NCBI GenBank assembly: GCA_030448265.1
Contig: JAUJNG010000006.1
Coordinates: 70,967-134,966, forward strand
Length of the DNA: 64,000 bases
Direction: 5' to 3'
Source: Abditibacterium sp.
GTDB taxonomy: Bacteria; Armatimonadota; Abditibacteriia; Abditibacteriales; Abditibacteriaceae
The number at the start of each line of letters is the position of its first letter. Within the stretch, counting starts at the first letter, position 1. This document shows, one piece after another, positions 1 to 9,700 of the stretch. A program made the position numbers and the translations under genes. Under the pieces are notes generated by a model that did no database searches, was not told where the DNA came from, and saw only the letters and a list, made by a program, of their open reading frames with translations.

Positions 1-116
1 ACAGGCCACCTGGTGGCTGAATACAGCCGGCTAGGGCAGGCCGGGGTGGGGTGGCGGCGGCTTTAGCCTCCAGGCAGACAAAGGTGGCAACTGGATGCGT
101 TAGCGTTCGGTCAACG

Positions 117-151
117 AAAACCGCCGGATGCAAGGGCATCCGGCGGTTTCG
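117..151. terminator. Bidirectional intrinsic terminator-like hairpin downstream of rpoZ
   Basis: aaaaccgccggatgc-aagg-gcatccggcggttttcg palindrome. Confidence 0.7.
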
Positions 152-163
152 AGCAGTCGCGGG

Positions 164-601
164 CTAAGCTGATGCGACAGAGGATTCGTCTGCCGACGCT
201 TCATCATCAGGGGCGTCGTCGGCGAGGGCCTGCGCTTCGGCGGCTTCGGCAGCCGCAGCCGCTTCTTTGGCGGCTGCGGTTTTGCGCGGCGCGCGTTCTT
301 TTTTCGCTTTGACCGGCGGCGCGTCGTCGCTCACGATGGGCAGCACTTCTTCCATCGCGTCGGAGGCGGCGATGGCTTCGCCCTCGTCGTCGGTTTTGAC
401 ATCGTCGCCAAAGCGAAAGTCGATTTTGCCCTGCACGATTTCGTCGATGGCCACGCTGAGCGGATTGGGCGTTCGCACTTCGACAAGCGGAATCACCTGG
501 CCACTTTGGAGTTGGCGGGCGCGTTCGGCAATGGCGCGGGCGAGGGTGTATTTTCCGCCAGGCACGCGGCGTTTGAGTTCGCTAAGGTTATCAAGAGGCA
601 T
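164..601 (-). CDS. rpoZ: DNA-directed RNA polymerase subunit omega
   Basis: MPLDNLSELKRRVPGGKYTLARAIAERARQLQSG...VAIDEIVQGKI is omega-like; Ala/Glu-rich C-terminal tail; start trimmed to the internal ATG. Confidence 0.8.
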   Translation of the reverse strand: MPLDNLSELKRRVPGGKYTLARAIAERARQLQSGQVIPLVEVRTPNPLSVAIDEIVQGKIDFRFGDDVKTDDEGEAIAASDAMEEVLPIVSDDAPPVKAKKERAPRKTAAAKEAAAAAEAAEAQALADDAPDDEASADESSVASA

Positions 602-724
602 GGGATTTTTCTCCCCAAAAAGGGACTCCCCAGTATAGCACCTGTGCCCTTCAACACAAAACCCTTTTCGCGGCACGAATCTTGGGCGCGTGCAAGGTCT
701 CAATTTTCAACTTCCCGACTTTTT

Positions 725-1981
725 ATGGCCGATTCTCCTTTACTCTCTCAAAGCGCCGTGCGCGAGCTTTTGAATCAAGGCGCGCTCGACGGGCAGGTTT
801 CTTTTTCTCAAATCAACGACCTGCTCATCGACCTCGAACTCGATGAAAACGATGTCGATGAACTGCTCGAAACCCTCGAAAAACGCGCCATCGCGGTGTC
901 CGACGCCGCGCCAGCGGAGGAGCGGAGGAGCGGAGGAACGGAGGAGAAAGTTGCTCCAAGCGCGCCCAAGCCTCCGAAAAGTGCGGCGAAACCGTCAGGC
1001 ACGTCAAACGCCGATCTCGATGCGCTTCTGGCGCAGCTTGATGAAATCGAGTCCACCGATGTGGATGATGTGGCGAGGCTCGCGGGCGAGACCGGCGACG
1101 AACTCGACGACGAATTCACGCCCGTCGAAGACGCGCTCAAGCTTTATCTCGACCGCATGGGCGCCATTCCGCGCCTTTCGCCCGAAGAAGAGCGCGAACT
1201 GGCCCGCATCGCGCGCGACGGCGATGCCGAAGCGATTCACGAGGCGCAAAACAAACTCGTCGAATCCAATTTGCGCCTGGTCGTGCATCTCGCCAAACAC
1301 GCCGCGCCGCGCACCACGCTTTCGACCGCCGATTTGCTTCAGGAAGGCAATCTGGGCCTTCTCGACGCGGTTTCGCGCTACCGCCCCGAATCGAAAAAAA
1401 CCTTCGGCGCCTACGCGACGTGGTGGATTCGCCGCGCGCTCAATCGCGCCATCAACGAACATTCGCGCTCCATGACCTTATCGGGCGAGCTTTACAACGC
1501 GATTCAAACCATGCAGGCCGGCCAGCGCCAGCTCACCCAGCAGTTGGGCCGCACGCCTTCGCGTCAGGAACTGTCCGAATTCACCAAACTTTCGATTGCC
1601 CAGATCGAAGAAGCCCAGCGCGCCGCCGCGCAGCCTCTTTCGCTCGATTCGCCATCGGGCGGCAATGAGGAAGGCTCCGAACTGGGCGAAAGTCTCGCCG
1701 ACGATTCAAGTGAAGCCGTCGAAAACAGCGCCGCGCGTCAGGAAGTTGCCGCCGGTCTCAGCACGCTACTGGAAGAACTGTCCGAGCGCGAAAAACTCAT
1801 TGTGCAGATGCGATTTGGTCTGGGTGAGCACGCCGCGTCGGGTTCGCGCGCTTCGGAAGATGTCGCCAAAATTCTGGGCATTTCGCGCGAGCGGGTGCAT
1901 GAACTCGAACTGCGCGCGCTGCGAAAACTGCGCAAAAAGGCCAAAGGTTCGGGTCTGGATCAGTTGTTTGGCGAGACTTGA
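725..1981 (+). CDS. Sigma-70 family RNA polymerase sigma factor (RpoD/SigA-like)
   Basis: Regions 1.2-4: EDALKLYLDRMG, NLRLVVHLAKH, DLLQEGNLGLLDAVSRYRP, FGAYATWWIRRAL, C-terminal SREKL/HELELRALRKLR. Confidence 0.9.
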   Translation: MADSPLLSQSAVRELLNQGALDGQVSFSQINDLLIDLELDENDVDELLETLEKRAIAVSDAAPAEERRSGGTEEKVAPSAPKPPKSAAKPSGTSNADLDALLAQLDEIESTDVDDVARLAGETGDELDDEFTPVEDALKLYLDRMGAIPRLSPEEERELARIARDGDAEAIHEAQNKLVESNLRLVVHLAKHAAPRTTLSTADLLQEGNLGLLDAVSRYRPESKKTFGAYATWWIRRALNRAINEHSRSMTLSGELYNAIQTMQAGQRQLTQQLGRTPSRQELSEFTKLSIAQIEEAQRAAAQPLSLDSPSGGNEEGSELGESLADDSSEAVENSAARQEVAAGLSTLLEELSEREKLIVQMRFGLGEHAASGSRASEDVAKILGISRERVHELELRALRKLRKKAKGSGLDQLFGET

Positions 1982-2009
1982 ACCGCTTTCGCTAAAATAA
2001 CTCTGGCTC

Positions 2010-2372
2010 GCGCCTGTAGCTCAAGGGTTGGAGCAGGGCACTCAAAGGAAGAGGGTGTTCTAAGTGGAAAATACAGTTTCCATAAGAGACCTTCTTTGGG
2101 GTTGCCGGAACAATCCGGTAGAATCCGTCAAATTCAGGGAAGCCTAAGCGTCGAAAGGCGGATGGTAATCCTGAGCCAAGCCTCACGTTTGAGAAATCGA
2201 AAGCGAGGAAGGTGCAGAGACTAAACGGCGGACGAACGTTGAAAAGCAGTTTTTCAGCGGGAGAAGAGATAGTCCAGACCACGAACCGAATCTCCAAGCG
2301 AGTTTTCGGGCGTCGAAAGGCGAAGTGGGATGCATAATGCCTTGGTTGGGGGTTCGAATCCCTCCAGGCGCA
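2010..2372 (+). tRNA. tRNA-Ile(CAU) interrupted by a group I intron (exons 2010-2042 and 2333-2372)
   Basis: Spliced 73-nt cloverleaf GCGCCTG TA GCTC AAGGGTTG GAGC A GGGCA CTCATAA TGCCT TGGTT GGGGG TTCGAAT CCCTC CAGGCGC A; acceptor stem fully paired. Confidence 0.9.
2043..2332 (+). other. Group I self-splicing intron in the tRNA-Ile anticodon loop (IC3-like, no ORF)
   Basis: 5' exon ends in U, intron ends in G; IGS GGUGU pairs with exon GCACU giving U.G at the splice site; P7 GACTA (2219-2223)/TAGTC (2270-2274); conserved-looking AATCCTGAGCCAA and GTGCAGAGACTAAACGG. Confidence 0.88.
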
Positions 2373-2384
2373 GTTTGTTGTTTG

Positions 2385-2418
2385 CCAACGCCGCGCGGCC
2401 CCTTCGCGCGGCGTTTGG
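2385..2418 (+). terminator. Strong GC hairpin downstream of tRNA-Ile
   Basis: ccaacgccgcgcg-gcccctt-cgcgcggcgtttgg. Confidence 0.55.
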
Positions 2419-2588
2419 CGCGCCAGTTCTTTATTCGTTCGATAACTTTATTTGAGTTGGGCACCAGAGAGTTAAACTTCTTTTTGTTTTAGGACTTACA
2501 CAGTTGAATCGTTTACTCCCGTTTTGTCCAAGCGGGGCTTACAGAAATTCTTAGCTGCGTTAACTCCTCCGTTTAAGAAGAGGTTCTC

Positions 2589-3515
2589 ATGAGCGTTGTG
2601 ACCCCAACTGCAAACCTGACAGCTCTGGGCGTGCCCCTCGACACTTCGCCCGAAAAGTTCGGCGATCTGCGCGATTCGTCGGCCCTGGACTTCGATGGGG
2701 CGGCTTTGCGCGCCCGCATGGAAGAGGACGGTTATTTGTTCTTGCCTGGTCTTTTGAATCGGGATGAAGTGCTCGATGCGCGCCTCAAAATCGCGGAGCA
2801 CCTGCGCGCCGAGGGGCATTTGATGCCTGGCACCCCAGACCTGGACTGTATTGCCCAGTCGAACAGCAAAATCACTTTTTTGCACGAAGTCGGAAGCTGG
2901 TGCCCCGAACTCATGAAGGTGCTCTACGACGGCCCCATGATGGCGTTTTACGAGCGGTTTCTGGACTCGCCGGTGCGTCACTTCGACAACACCTGGTTTC
3001 GCGCCATCGCGCCTGGGCTTGGCACGCCGCCGCACACCGACGCGGTTTACATGAATCGCGGCACCCACAAACTCTTCACCTCGTGGACGCCCATCGGCGA
3101 CGTGTCCCTCGAAACCGGCGGCCTCATGGTGCTGGAAAATTCGCACCGCCACCAAAAACTGCGCGAAAACTACTCGACCAAAGACGTGGACGCTTTTTGC
3201 GAAAACCGCGTCGGCGCCGGATATACCGGCATGGGCGGCGGCGGCAACATTCGGGAAATGGGCTGGCTTTCCAACCAGCCGTTCAAACTGCGCGAAGCCC
3301 TGGGCGGTCGCTGGCTGACCGCCGAGTTTCGCGCCGGCGATTTGCTGATGTTCTCCATTTTTACCGTCCATGCCTCGCTGGATAACCAGTCCAACTGCAT
3401 CCGCCTTTCCAGCGATTCGCGCTACCAGAGCGCCCACGACCCCATCGATGAGCGTTGGATCGGCCCCAATCCTATCGCGCACGGCCCCGCCGGAAAGCGT
3501 GCTATGATCTGCTGA
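2589..3515 (+). CDS. Phytanoyl-CoA dioxygenase (PhyH) family protein
   Basis: DGYLFLPGLLNRDEVLDARLKIAEHL...HTDAVYMNRGTHKLFTSWTPIGDVSLETGGLMVLENSHRH, with HxD motif and 2OG-oxygenase layout. Confidence 0.85.
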   Translation: MSVVTPTANLTALGVPLDTSPEKFGDLRDSSALDFDGAALRARMEEDGYLFLPGLLNRDEVLDARLKIAEHLRAEGHLMPGTPDLDCIAQSNSKITFLHEVGSWCPELMKVLYDGPMMAFYERFLDSPVRHFDNTWFRAIAPGLGTPPHTDAVYMNRGTHKLFTSWTPIGDVSLETGGLMVLENSHRHQKLRENYSTKDVDAFCENRVGAGYTGMGGGGNIREMGWLSNQPFKLREALGGRWLTAEFRAGDLLMFSIFTVHASLDNQSNCIRLSSDSRYQSAHDPIDERWIGPNPIAHGPAGKRAMIC

Positions 3516-3555
3516 GGATGGCCTGTCTAACAAGATCCCTCTGCCGGAATCCCTG

Positions 3556-3584
3556 AACCCGCCCTGACACGGCGGGTTTTTTGG
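3556..3584 (+). terminator. Intrinsic terminator downstream of phyH-like gene
   Basis: CCCGCC-ctgacac-GGCGGG followed by TTTTTT. Confidence 0.8.
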
Positions 3585-3729
3585 TTTGAAAATTTCCTGA
3601 TATTGACTTCACTTAACCGAGTGAACCCGTTATACTGGGCGAAGTTCGCCGCAGCGCGCTCCGTTTGAGCGCGCTGCGAGATTGTTTCTCCCTTTGGCAG
3701 ACATTCATCGCAGTTCGAGGAGTTTTTTT

Positions 3730-4722
3730 ATGAGCATGACATTTCAAAAGGCCACCAAAAAGAGCGCGCGGCTTCGCATGGCGCTGATTGGCGTCGCGGG
3801 CGCGGGCAAAACCTACACGGCGCTTTCGATTGCCTCGCATCTGGGCAATAAAATCGCGGTTCTGGACACCGAACGCGGATCGGCGTCCAAATACTCGGAT
3901 TTGTTCGAGTTCGACGTGATGGAGCCGGAAACTTTCAGCCCCAAAACCTACATCGACGCCATCGAAGCCGCCGAAAGCGCGGGCTACGATGTCATCATTC
4001 TGGATTCGCTCTCGCACGCCTGGGCCGGAAAAGACGGCGCTTTGGAACTGGTGGATCGGGCTTCGCGGCGCGCGCAGAGCGGCAACAATTTCGGCGCCTG
4101 GCGCGACGTGACGCCGCTTCACAACGCGATGGTGGACACCATTATTGGCGCCAAAATCCACATCATCGCTACCATGCGCGCCAAAACCGAATACGTGCAG
4201 GAAAAAGACCCCAAAACCGGCAAAACATCGGTGCGAAAAGTCGGCATGGCGCCGGTGCAGCGCGACGGTCTGGAATACGAATTCGATGTGGTGGCCGATA
4301 TTGACAGCGAAAATAATCTGGTGGTAGGCAAAACGCGCTGTCCGGCGATTGCCGGCGCGGTTTTCAACAAAGCGGGCAAAGACATCGCGCTGCGCCTCAA
4401 AAACTGGCTCACCGATGGCGGCGTGGCGCGCGAGGTCGCGCTTCCCAAAGCGGCGCCCAAATTCGAGAAAAAAGTGACGCCGGTGGCGGCTCCCGTCGAG
4501 GAATTCGAGGACGACGCTATTCACTGCGATTGCGGCATTCCGGCGAAGTATGTGCGCGGCAAAAGCGGCGCGGGCTGGATTTGCGGCCATTCGGGAAGCG
4601 GCGAGGCGATGTGCGGCTTTCGCATGAAGGAAGAAGCCGTTGAAGTGGGAGATGACCCGTTTGAAGATACGCCGGTTGCGCTCGGCGACAACAAAGTGTT
4701 GCTTAACGGCGCGCATGGTTGA
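3730..4722 (+). CDS. AAA-family ATP-binding protein, phage AAA_24/Sak4-like, with Cys-rich C-terminus
   Basis: Walker A GVAGAGKTYTA, Walker B VIILDSLSHAW, RDVTPLHNAMVDTIIGAKIHIIATMRAKTEY; C-terminal CDCGIPAKYVRGKSGAGWICGHSGSGEAMCGF. Confidence 0.7.
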   Translation: MSMTFQKATKKSARLRMALIGVAGAGKTYTALSIASHLGNKIAVLDTERGSASKYSDLFEFDVMEPETFSPKTYIDAIEAAESAGYDVIILDSLSHAWAGKDGALELVDRASRRAQSGNNFGAWRDVTPLHNAMVDTIIGAKIHIIATMRAKTEYVQEKDPKTGKTSVRKVGMAPVQRDGLEYEFDVVADIDSENNLVVGKTRCPAIAGAVFNKAGKDIALRLKNWLTDGGVAREVALPKAAPKFEKKVTPVAAPVEEFEDDAIHCDCGIPAKYVRGKSGAGWICGHSGSGEAMCGFRMKEEAVEVGDDPFEDTPVALGDNKVLLNGAHG

Positions 4723-4784
4723 GAATCAGAGAGTGGAAAAACCGCGAGAAGAGGAGTCTTCTCGTGGTTTTTTGTTTGTATTAG

Positions 4785-5087
4785 TTATGATCCTTTGCGA
4801 TATGCCCAAAGAAGGCCAATAAAGAAAAGGAATAAAAGAACAGCAGGAGTCAAACTACCAATCAATAAAGACCACGCAACTTGTCTGTATCTCCGAGATG
4901 GCTCTCTGGAAAGGACTATCATTGAAGCGAAAACAAAAAAGAACAATATCGACAAAAACCAAGATAACCAAAACTCAAATGGCAGAATTCGCTTCACCCA
5001 AAGGTAAAAAATTACAAGTGGAATCAGGAAGCAGACGGAATTTAATAGCCAGTTGGGATCATCTTTGCTTTTCGCTTTTTTATTCAT
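4785..5087 (-). CDS. Small hypothetical membrane protein
   Basis: Three hydrophobic helices after MNKKAKSKDDPNW; AT-richer than surroundings. Confidence 0.5.
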   Translation of the reverse strand: MNKKAKSKDDPNWLLNSVCFLIPLVIFYLWVKRILPFEFWLSWFLSILFFFVFASMIVLSREPSRRYRQVAWSLLIGSLTPAVLLFLFFIGLLWAYRKGS

Positions 5088-5210
5088 AGTGGCCCTACAT
5101 TGTTGTGGACTTAATAATCGCACGGTTCGTAGGGACACGGCTTACCATGTCCACTGGAAAGCATATCACTCTTTCTAACGGACACAGCAGTCTGGTTTAA
5201 GGGCCCAAAC

Positions 5211-5252
5211 CGAAAAAACGCCGCGCGAAGTTCGCGCGGCGTTTTTGGTTTG
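5211..5252. terminator. Bidirectional terminator upstream of xylA
   Basis: cgaaaaaacgccgcgcgaa-g-ttcgcgcggcgtttttggtt. Confidence 0.75.
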
Positions 5253-5291
5253 GGTAAAATCGCCCTGTCTTTTGCTTTTGCGAGAAAAATT

Positions 5292-6452
5292 ATGAGCGAT
5301 TACACACCCAAACCCGAACACCGTTTCACTTTTGGCCTCTGGACCGTCGGCAACCCTGGCCGCGATCCTTTTGGCGAACCCACGCGCGCCGTTGTTGATC
5401 CCAACGACTCCGTTCGCAAGCTGGCCGAACTGGGCGCTTACGGCGTCAACTTTCACGACGACGACCTGGTGCCTTTTGGCTCCGACGCCGCCACGCGCGA
5501 GAACATCGTTTCGCAGTTCAAGAAGACGCTCGATGAAAGCGGCATGAAAGTGCCGATGGCGACGACGAATCTGTTTACGCAGCCGATTTTCAAAGACGGC
5601 GCGTTCACTTCCAGCGACCCCAAGGTGCGTTCCTACGCGGTGCAGAAAACCATGCGCGCCATGGATTTGGGCGCCGAGTTTGGCGCCGAAACCTACGTTT
5701 TCTGGGGCGGGCGCGAAGGCAGTGAAGTCGATGGCGCCAAAAACCCGCTCGAACCGCTCAAATGGTTCCGCGAGGCGCTCAATTTCCTCAACGCCTATCA
5801 GATGGAGCAGGGCTACGGTTTTAAAATCGCGCTCGAACCCAAACCCAACGAGCCGCGCGGCGATATTTATCTGGGCACCACGGGCCATGCGCTGGGCTTT
5901 ATCGCCACGCTTGACCACCCCGAAAACGTGGGTGTCAACCCCGAATTCGCCCACGATACCATGGCGGGCCTCAATTTCGTTCACAACATCGCGCAGGCCA
6001 TCGATGCCGGAAAACTGTTTCACATCGACCTCAACGGCCAGAAACCTGGCCGTTTCGACCAGGATTTGCGTTTTGGCGCCGAAGATTTGAAGGGCAATTT
6101 CTATCTCGTCAAATTATTGGAAGACAATAATTACGCCGGCCCGAAGCATTTCGACGCTCACGCGCTCCGCACCTCGGACGCCGATGACGTGTGGAATTTC
6201 GCCAGAGGCTGCATGAGGACGTATCTGGTGCTGGCCGAAAAAGCGCGCCAGTTCAACGCCGATTCCGAAATTCAAGCGATTGTGAGCGAACTCAACGGCG
6301 GCGGCGCTTCGGCGTTCGCGGGCGGCTATTCTAAAGACTCCGCCGAGGCAATCAAGAATCAGAGTTTCGATGTGGGGGCGCTCACGAGCCGTTCTTTGCC
6401 GTATGAAAAACTCGACCAGTTAGTGATTGATTTGCTGCTGGGCGTGCGTTGA
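5292..6452 (+). CDS. xylA: Xylose isomerase
   Basis: [92 protein letters not shown]. Confidence 0.97.
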   Translation: MSDYTPKPEHRFTFGLWTVGNPGRDPFGEPTRAVVDPNDSVRKLAELGAYGVNFHDDDLVPFGSDAATRENIVSQFKKTLDESGMKVPMATTNLFTQPIFKDGAFTSSDPKVRSYAVQKTMRAMDLGAEFGAETYVFWGGREGSEVDGAKNPLEPLKWFREALNFLNAYQMEQGYGFKIALEPKPNEPRGDIYLGTTGHALGFIATLDHPENVGVNPEFAHDTMAGLNFVHNIAQAIDAGKLFHIDLNGQKPGRFDQDLRFGAEDLKGNFYLVKLLEDNNYAGPKHFDAHALRTSDADDVWNFARGCMRTYLVLAEKARQFNADSEIQAIVSELNGGGASAFAGGYSKDSAEAIKNQSFDVGALTSRSLPYEKLDQLVIDLLLGVR

Positions 6453-6455
6453 GTG

Positions 6456-6564
6456 CAGCGAATAAATTCGCCGCCAACAACGACGCGAAACCTGCCTTCG
6501 CAGGTTGGGGCTTCAGTCCGCGCAGGCGGACTTCGCGTCGTTGCTGCGGCGAATTTATTCGCTG
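6456..6564. repeat. Long inverted repeat with two internal mini-hairpins
   Basis: Outer arms cagcgaataaattcgccgc/gcggcgaatttattcgctg; internal acctgccttcgcaggt and agtccgcgcaggcggact. Confidence 0.85.
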
Positions 6565-6641
6565 TGTTTGGGAAAGCGGTTGACGCTGGGCGGTTATTCC
6601 GGTAATATTTTTCGGGCGCCCTGGTGCACATCACCGGAAAT

Positions 6642-6715
<74 letters not shown>

Positions 6716-6725
6716 CTTTTCAATC

Positions 6726-6770
6726 AAAGGCCACGCCGAGATCAAATCTCGACGTGGCCTTTTTGTTTTT
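6726..6770 (+). terminator. Intrinsic terminator after tRNA-Arg
   Basis: aaaggccacgccgagatcaaatctcgacgtggccttttt. Confidence 0.8.
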
Positions 6771-9700
6771 AGGCGATTGCGGGGGCCGCTTCCAACGCTT
6801 CGCTCGCCGCTTCGAGAGAACGAGAACTCCAGTTGGTATTGCTCGAAAGCAGACTGTGCGCGTCGTTGCAAGTGAGGGGCCTGGCGAAAAAGTAGCCCTG
6901 GCCGTAATCGCACAAGATGTCGCGCAGCTGCTCCATCTGGGTTTCGGTTTCGATGCCCTCGGCGATGACGTCCATGTTGAGGTTGCGCGCCAGATTGACG
7001 ATGGTGAGCACGATCTCGGAGTTTTCGCCGTTGGGCTGCATACGGCGCACGAACGATTGATCGACTTTGAGCGTATTGAGCGGAAAACGGTGCAAATACG
7101 ACAGGGAAGAGTAGCCCGTCCCGAAATCGTCGATGGAAAGCCGAATTCCCGAGTCGCGGAGCTGATGCAGCATACTGGCGGCGCTGTCGGGGTTATTCAT
7201 CAAAACGCCCTCGGTGATTTCCAGTTTGAGCGACTCCGGCGACAAACCGGTGTCTCTGAGCACGCCTTGAATGTGCGGGATGAGGTCGGGCTGCGCGAAC
7301 TGTTTGCTCGATAAGTTGACGCTGATGGTGAGGTGGCGCTGGGGAAACAGATCCTGCCAGAGCTTGACCTGGGTGCAGGCCTCGCGTAGCACGAAATGGT
7401 CGAGAGGGATGATGAGGCCGGTTTCTTCGGCGAGCGGAATGAATTCGCCTGGTGAGATCATGCCCCGTTCGGGATGCTGCCAGCGCACTAAAGCTTCAAA
7501 ACCAGTGATTTTGCCGGATTCGAGATGGACGATGGGCTGGTAATACACCAGAAAGTTCTGGCGTTCCAGGGCGCGGCGCAGGTCGGTTTCGAGGCGCAGC
7601 GAGAGCAGGGCCTCGGCGTGCATGGCTTCGTCGAAAATGGCGTGGCGCGCGCGTCCCAGCGACTTGGCGCGATACATCGCGGTGTCGGCGTCGCGCAGCA
7701 GGTCTTCGGGGTTGCGGTAATCGGCTGAACTCAGGGCGATGCCAATGCTGGACGTGGAAAAGATTTCCTGGCCGCCGAGCGTAAACGGCTCTGAAAGCGT
7801 GGACTGGATGCGCTCCACGATGCGGGTGGCGTCTCCGGCGTCGATGATGTCGTCGAGCAAAATGGTGAATTCGTCGCCGCCCAGACGCGCCGCCGTATCG
7901 CCAGGACGCAGACACGATTCGAGGCGCCGCGCGACGTTGACGAGCAGGGCATCACCGTTGCCATGCCCCAGACTGTCGTTGATGGTTTTAAAGCGGTCGA
8001 GGTCGAGGAAGCACACCGCGAAGTAATGTCCCTTGCGACGCTGTGTCCGCGTCAGGGCGCGGCCCAGCAAATCCATGAACAGGGCGCGATTGGGAAGACC
8101 GGTGAGGCCGTCATAAAAGGCGTTGCGCTCCAACTGTTCGTTGGCCTCGATTTGCTGCGTTATGTCGCTTTGCGAACCGGCCATGCGCGTGGGCTGTCCG
8201 GTCGCGTCGCACACGCGCAGGCCGCGCGACAATACCCAGACCCAGTGCCGGTCGCGATGCTCCATGCGGTGCTGGCTTTCGAAGTGGGCTTCGCCGCTGC
8301 TTAGATGGGCTTCGAGCTGCGCCTTCATGCGGCTCAAATCGTCGGGGTGAACGCGGCTATACCAGTCGTCGATTCCCGCCCCAATTTCATTGTCCTCGTA
8401 GCCCAGCATCGACTTCCAGCGCGGCGAATAGTAAATTTCACCGGTTTTCAAATCCCAGTCCCACAGGCCGTCGTTGGCGCCGCGCACCGCGAGGGCATAG
8501 CGCTCTTCGGCGCGACGCAGCTGTCTGGCATCTTCCAGTTGAAGAAAGGCGATGCTGACGCTCCACGCCAGCATTCCTCCTGCGAGGGCATTAGCAACCG
8601 GCAGGTAATAATTGAGTCGCGACAGGCAAAACAAAGCTGTGCACCACAGCGCGATGCAAAGCATCAGAGTGGCGAGTCCACTCACTCTGGAATTCCAGCG
8701 AAACGCGATGGCGCCAATCAGGGCCGGAAACGCCAGGATGAGCAGCAGCTTCGTCAGCAAAGATGCCGGACGCAGACTGCGCCCCAGCAAAATATCGTTG
8801 ATGGCGTTGGCCTGCAGGGTAACCGCCGCGTCGATGGATGAGAATGGAGTGGGCCGAATCTCCGTCGAACCGGCGGCGGTGACGCCAATCAGGACAATTT
8901 TGCCTTTGAATTCCGAAGCGGGCACACGGCCAGCCAAAACATTTTTCAGAGTATGAGTCGCAAAAGATTTGTGCGGCCCAATCCAGTTCACCCAGGTGCG
9001 TCCGTCCATATCCAGTGGAATGTGACGGGTTCCACTGGCGGCAGGGAGCACGATTTCATGAGGGCCAGCCACGATCTGGTTTGGTTTGACGTCCAGAAAA
9101 TGCGCTGCGGCGGCCAGCGCAAGCGAGGGATGCAAAGTGGGAGCCTGACCGCCTCGAAAGCCGAGGATGTTGTGGACTTGACGCAGGACACCGTCGACAT
9201 CGGGGGGCGCGTTGATAAGGCCCAGACCGGCAGCCGCTTTTTGCAGCTCGGGCATGGCGGCGGTGCCCCACACCGTCGTGGGAGCCATTGCGCCCTGGGT
9301 GGGAATGCGAAAGCGCGGCAGAATAAGACTGGCATTGGCGGGATTTCCCACCCCGAGGGAGAGGTCTTGCTGCGGTTTGAAGAAAAACGCTGCGGAATGA
9401 ATAACCCGTCCCGACGCCTGCGTGGAGGCGATTAGTTTCGCGTCCTGGTGGGGTGATTTGGAACGGCGCGGAAACATCACGTCGAAAGCGATGGTTTTGG
9501 CTCCTGCCTGCGTCAACTGATCGACCAACTGGCCATAAACACCGCGCGGGATGGGCAGGGGATAGTCCTTTATAGTCGAATCGTCAGCTTCCACGATGAC
9601 GATGTTTGGCGAGGGATAGACGATGCCACGCGCGTTGAACAGCGTGTCGAGGCTGTTTCGCTCCAGGCCGTGAAAAACACCGAACCCGTCGATGATGAAG

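Noticed and set aside
1-100. Half of a ggctttagcctcc palindrome at the left edge
   Set aside because: Partner arm not visible in the window, so no element could be defined.
1992-2464. Minus-strand ORFs over the tRNA intron (possible homing endonuclease)
   Set aside because: Antisense to tRNA exons; no LAGLIDADG, HNH or GIY-YIG motif seen.
2496-3533. 345-aa minus-strand ORF
   Set aside because: Antisense to the PhyH-like gene; low-complexity reverse-frame composition.
3613-4716. 367-aa minus-strand ORF
   Set aside because: Antisense to the AAA ATPase gene with clear Walker motifs on the plus strand.
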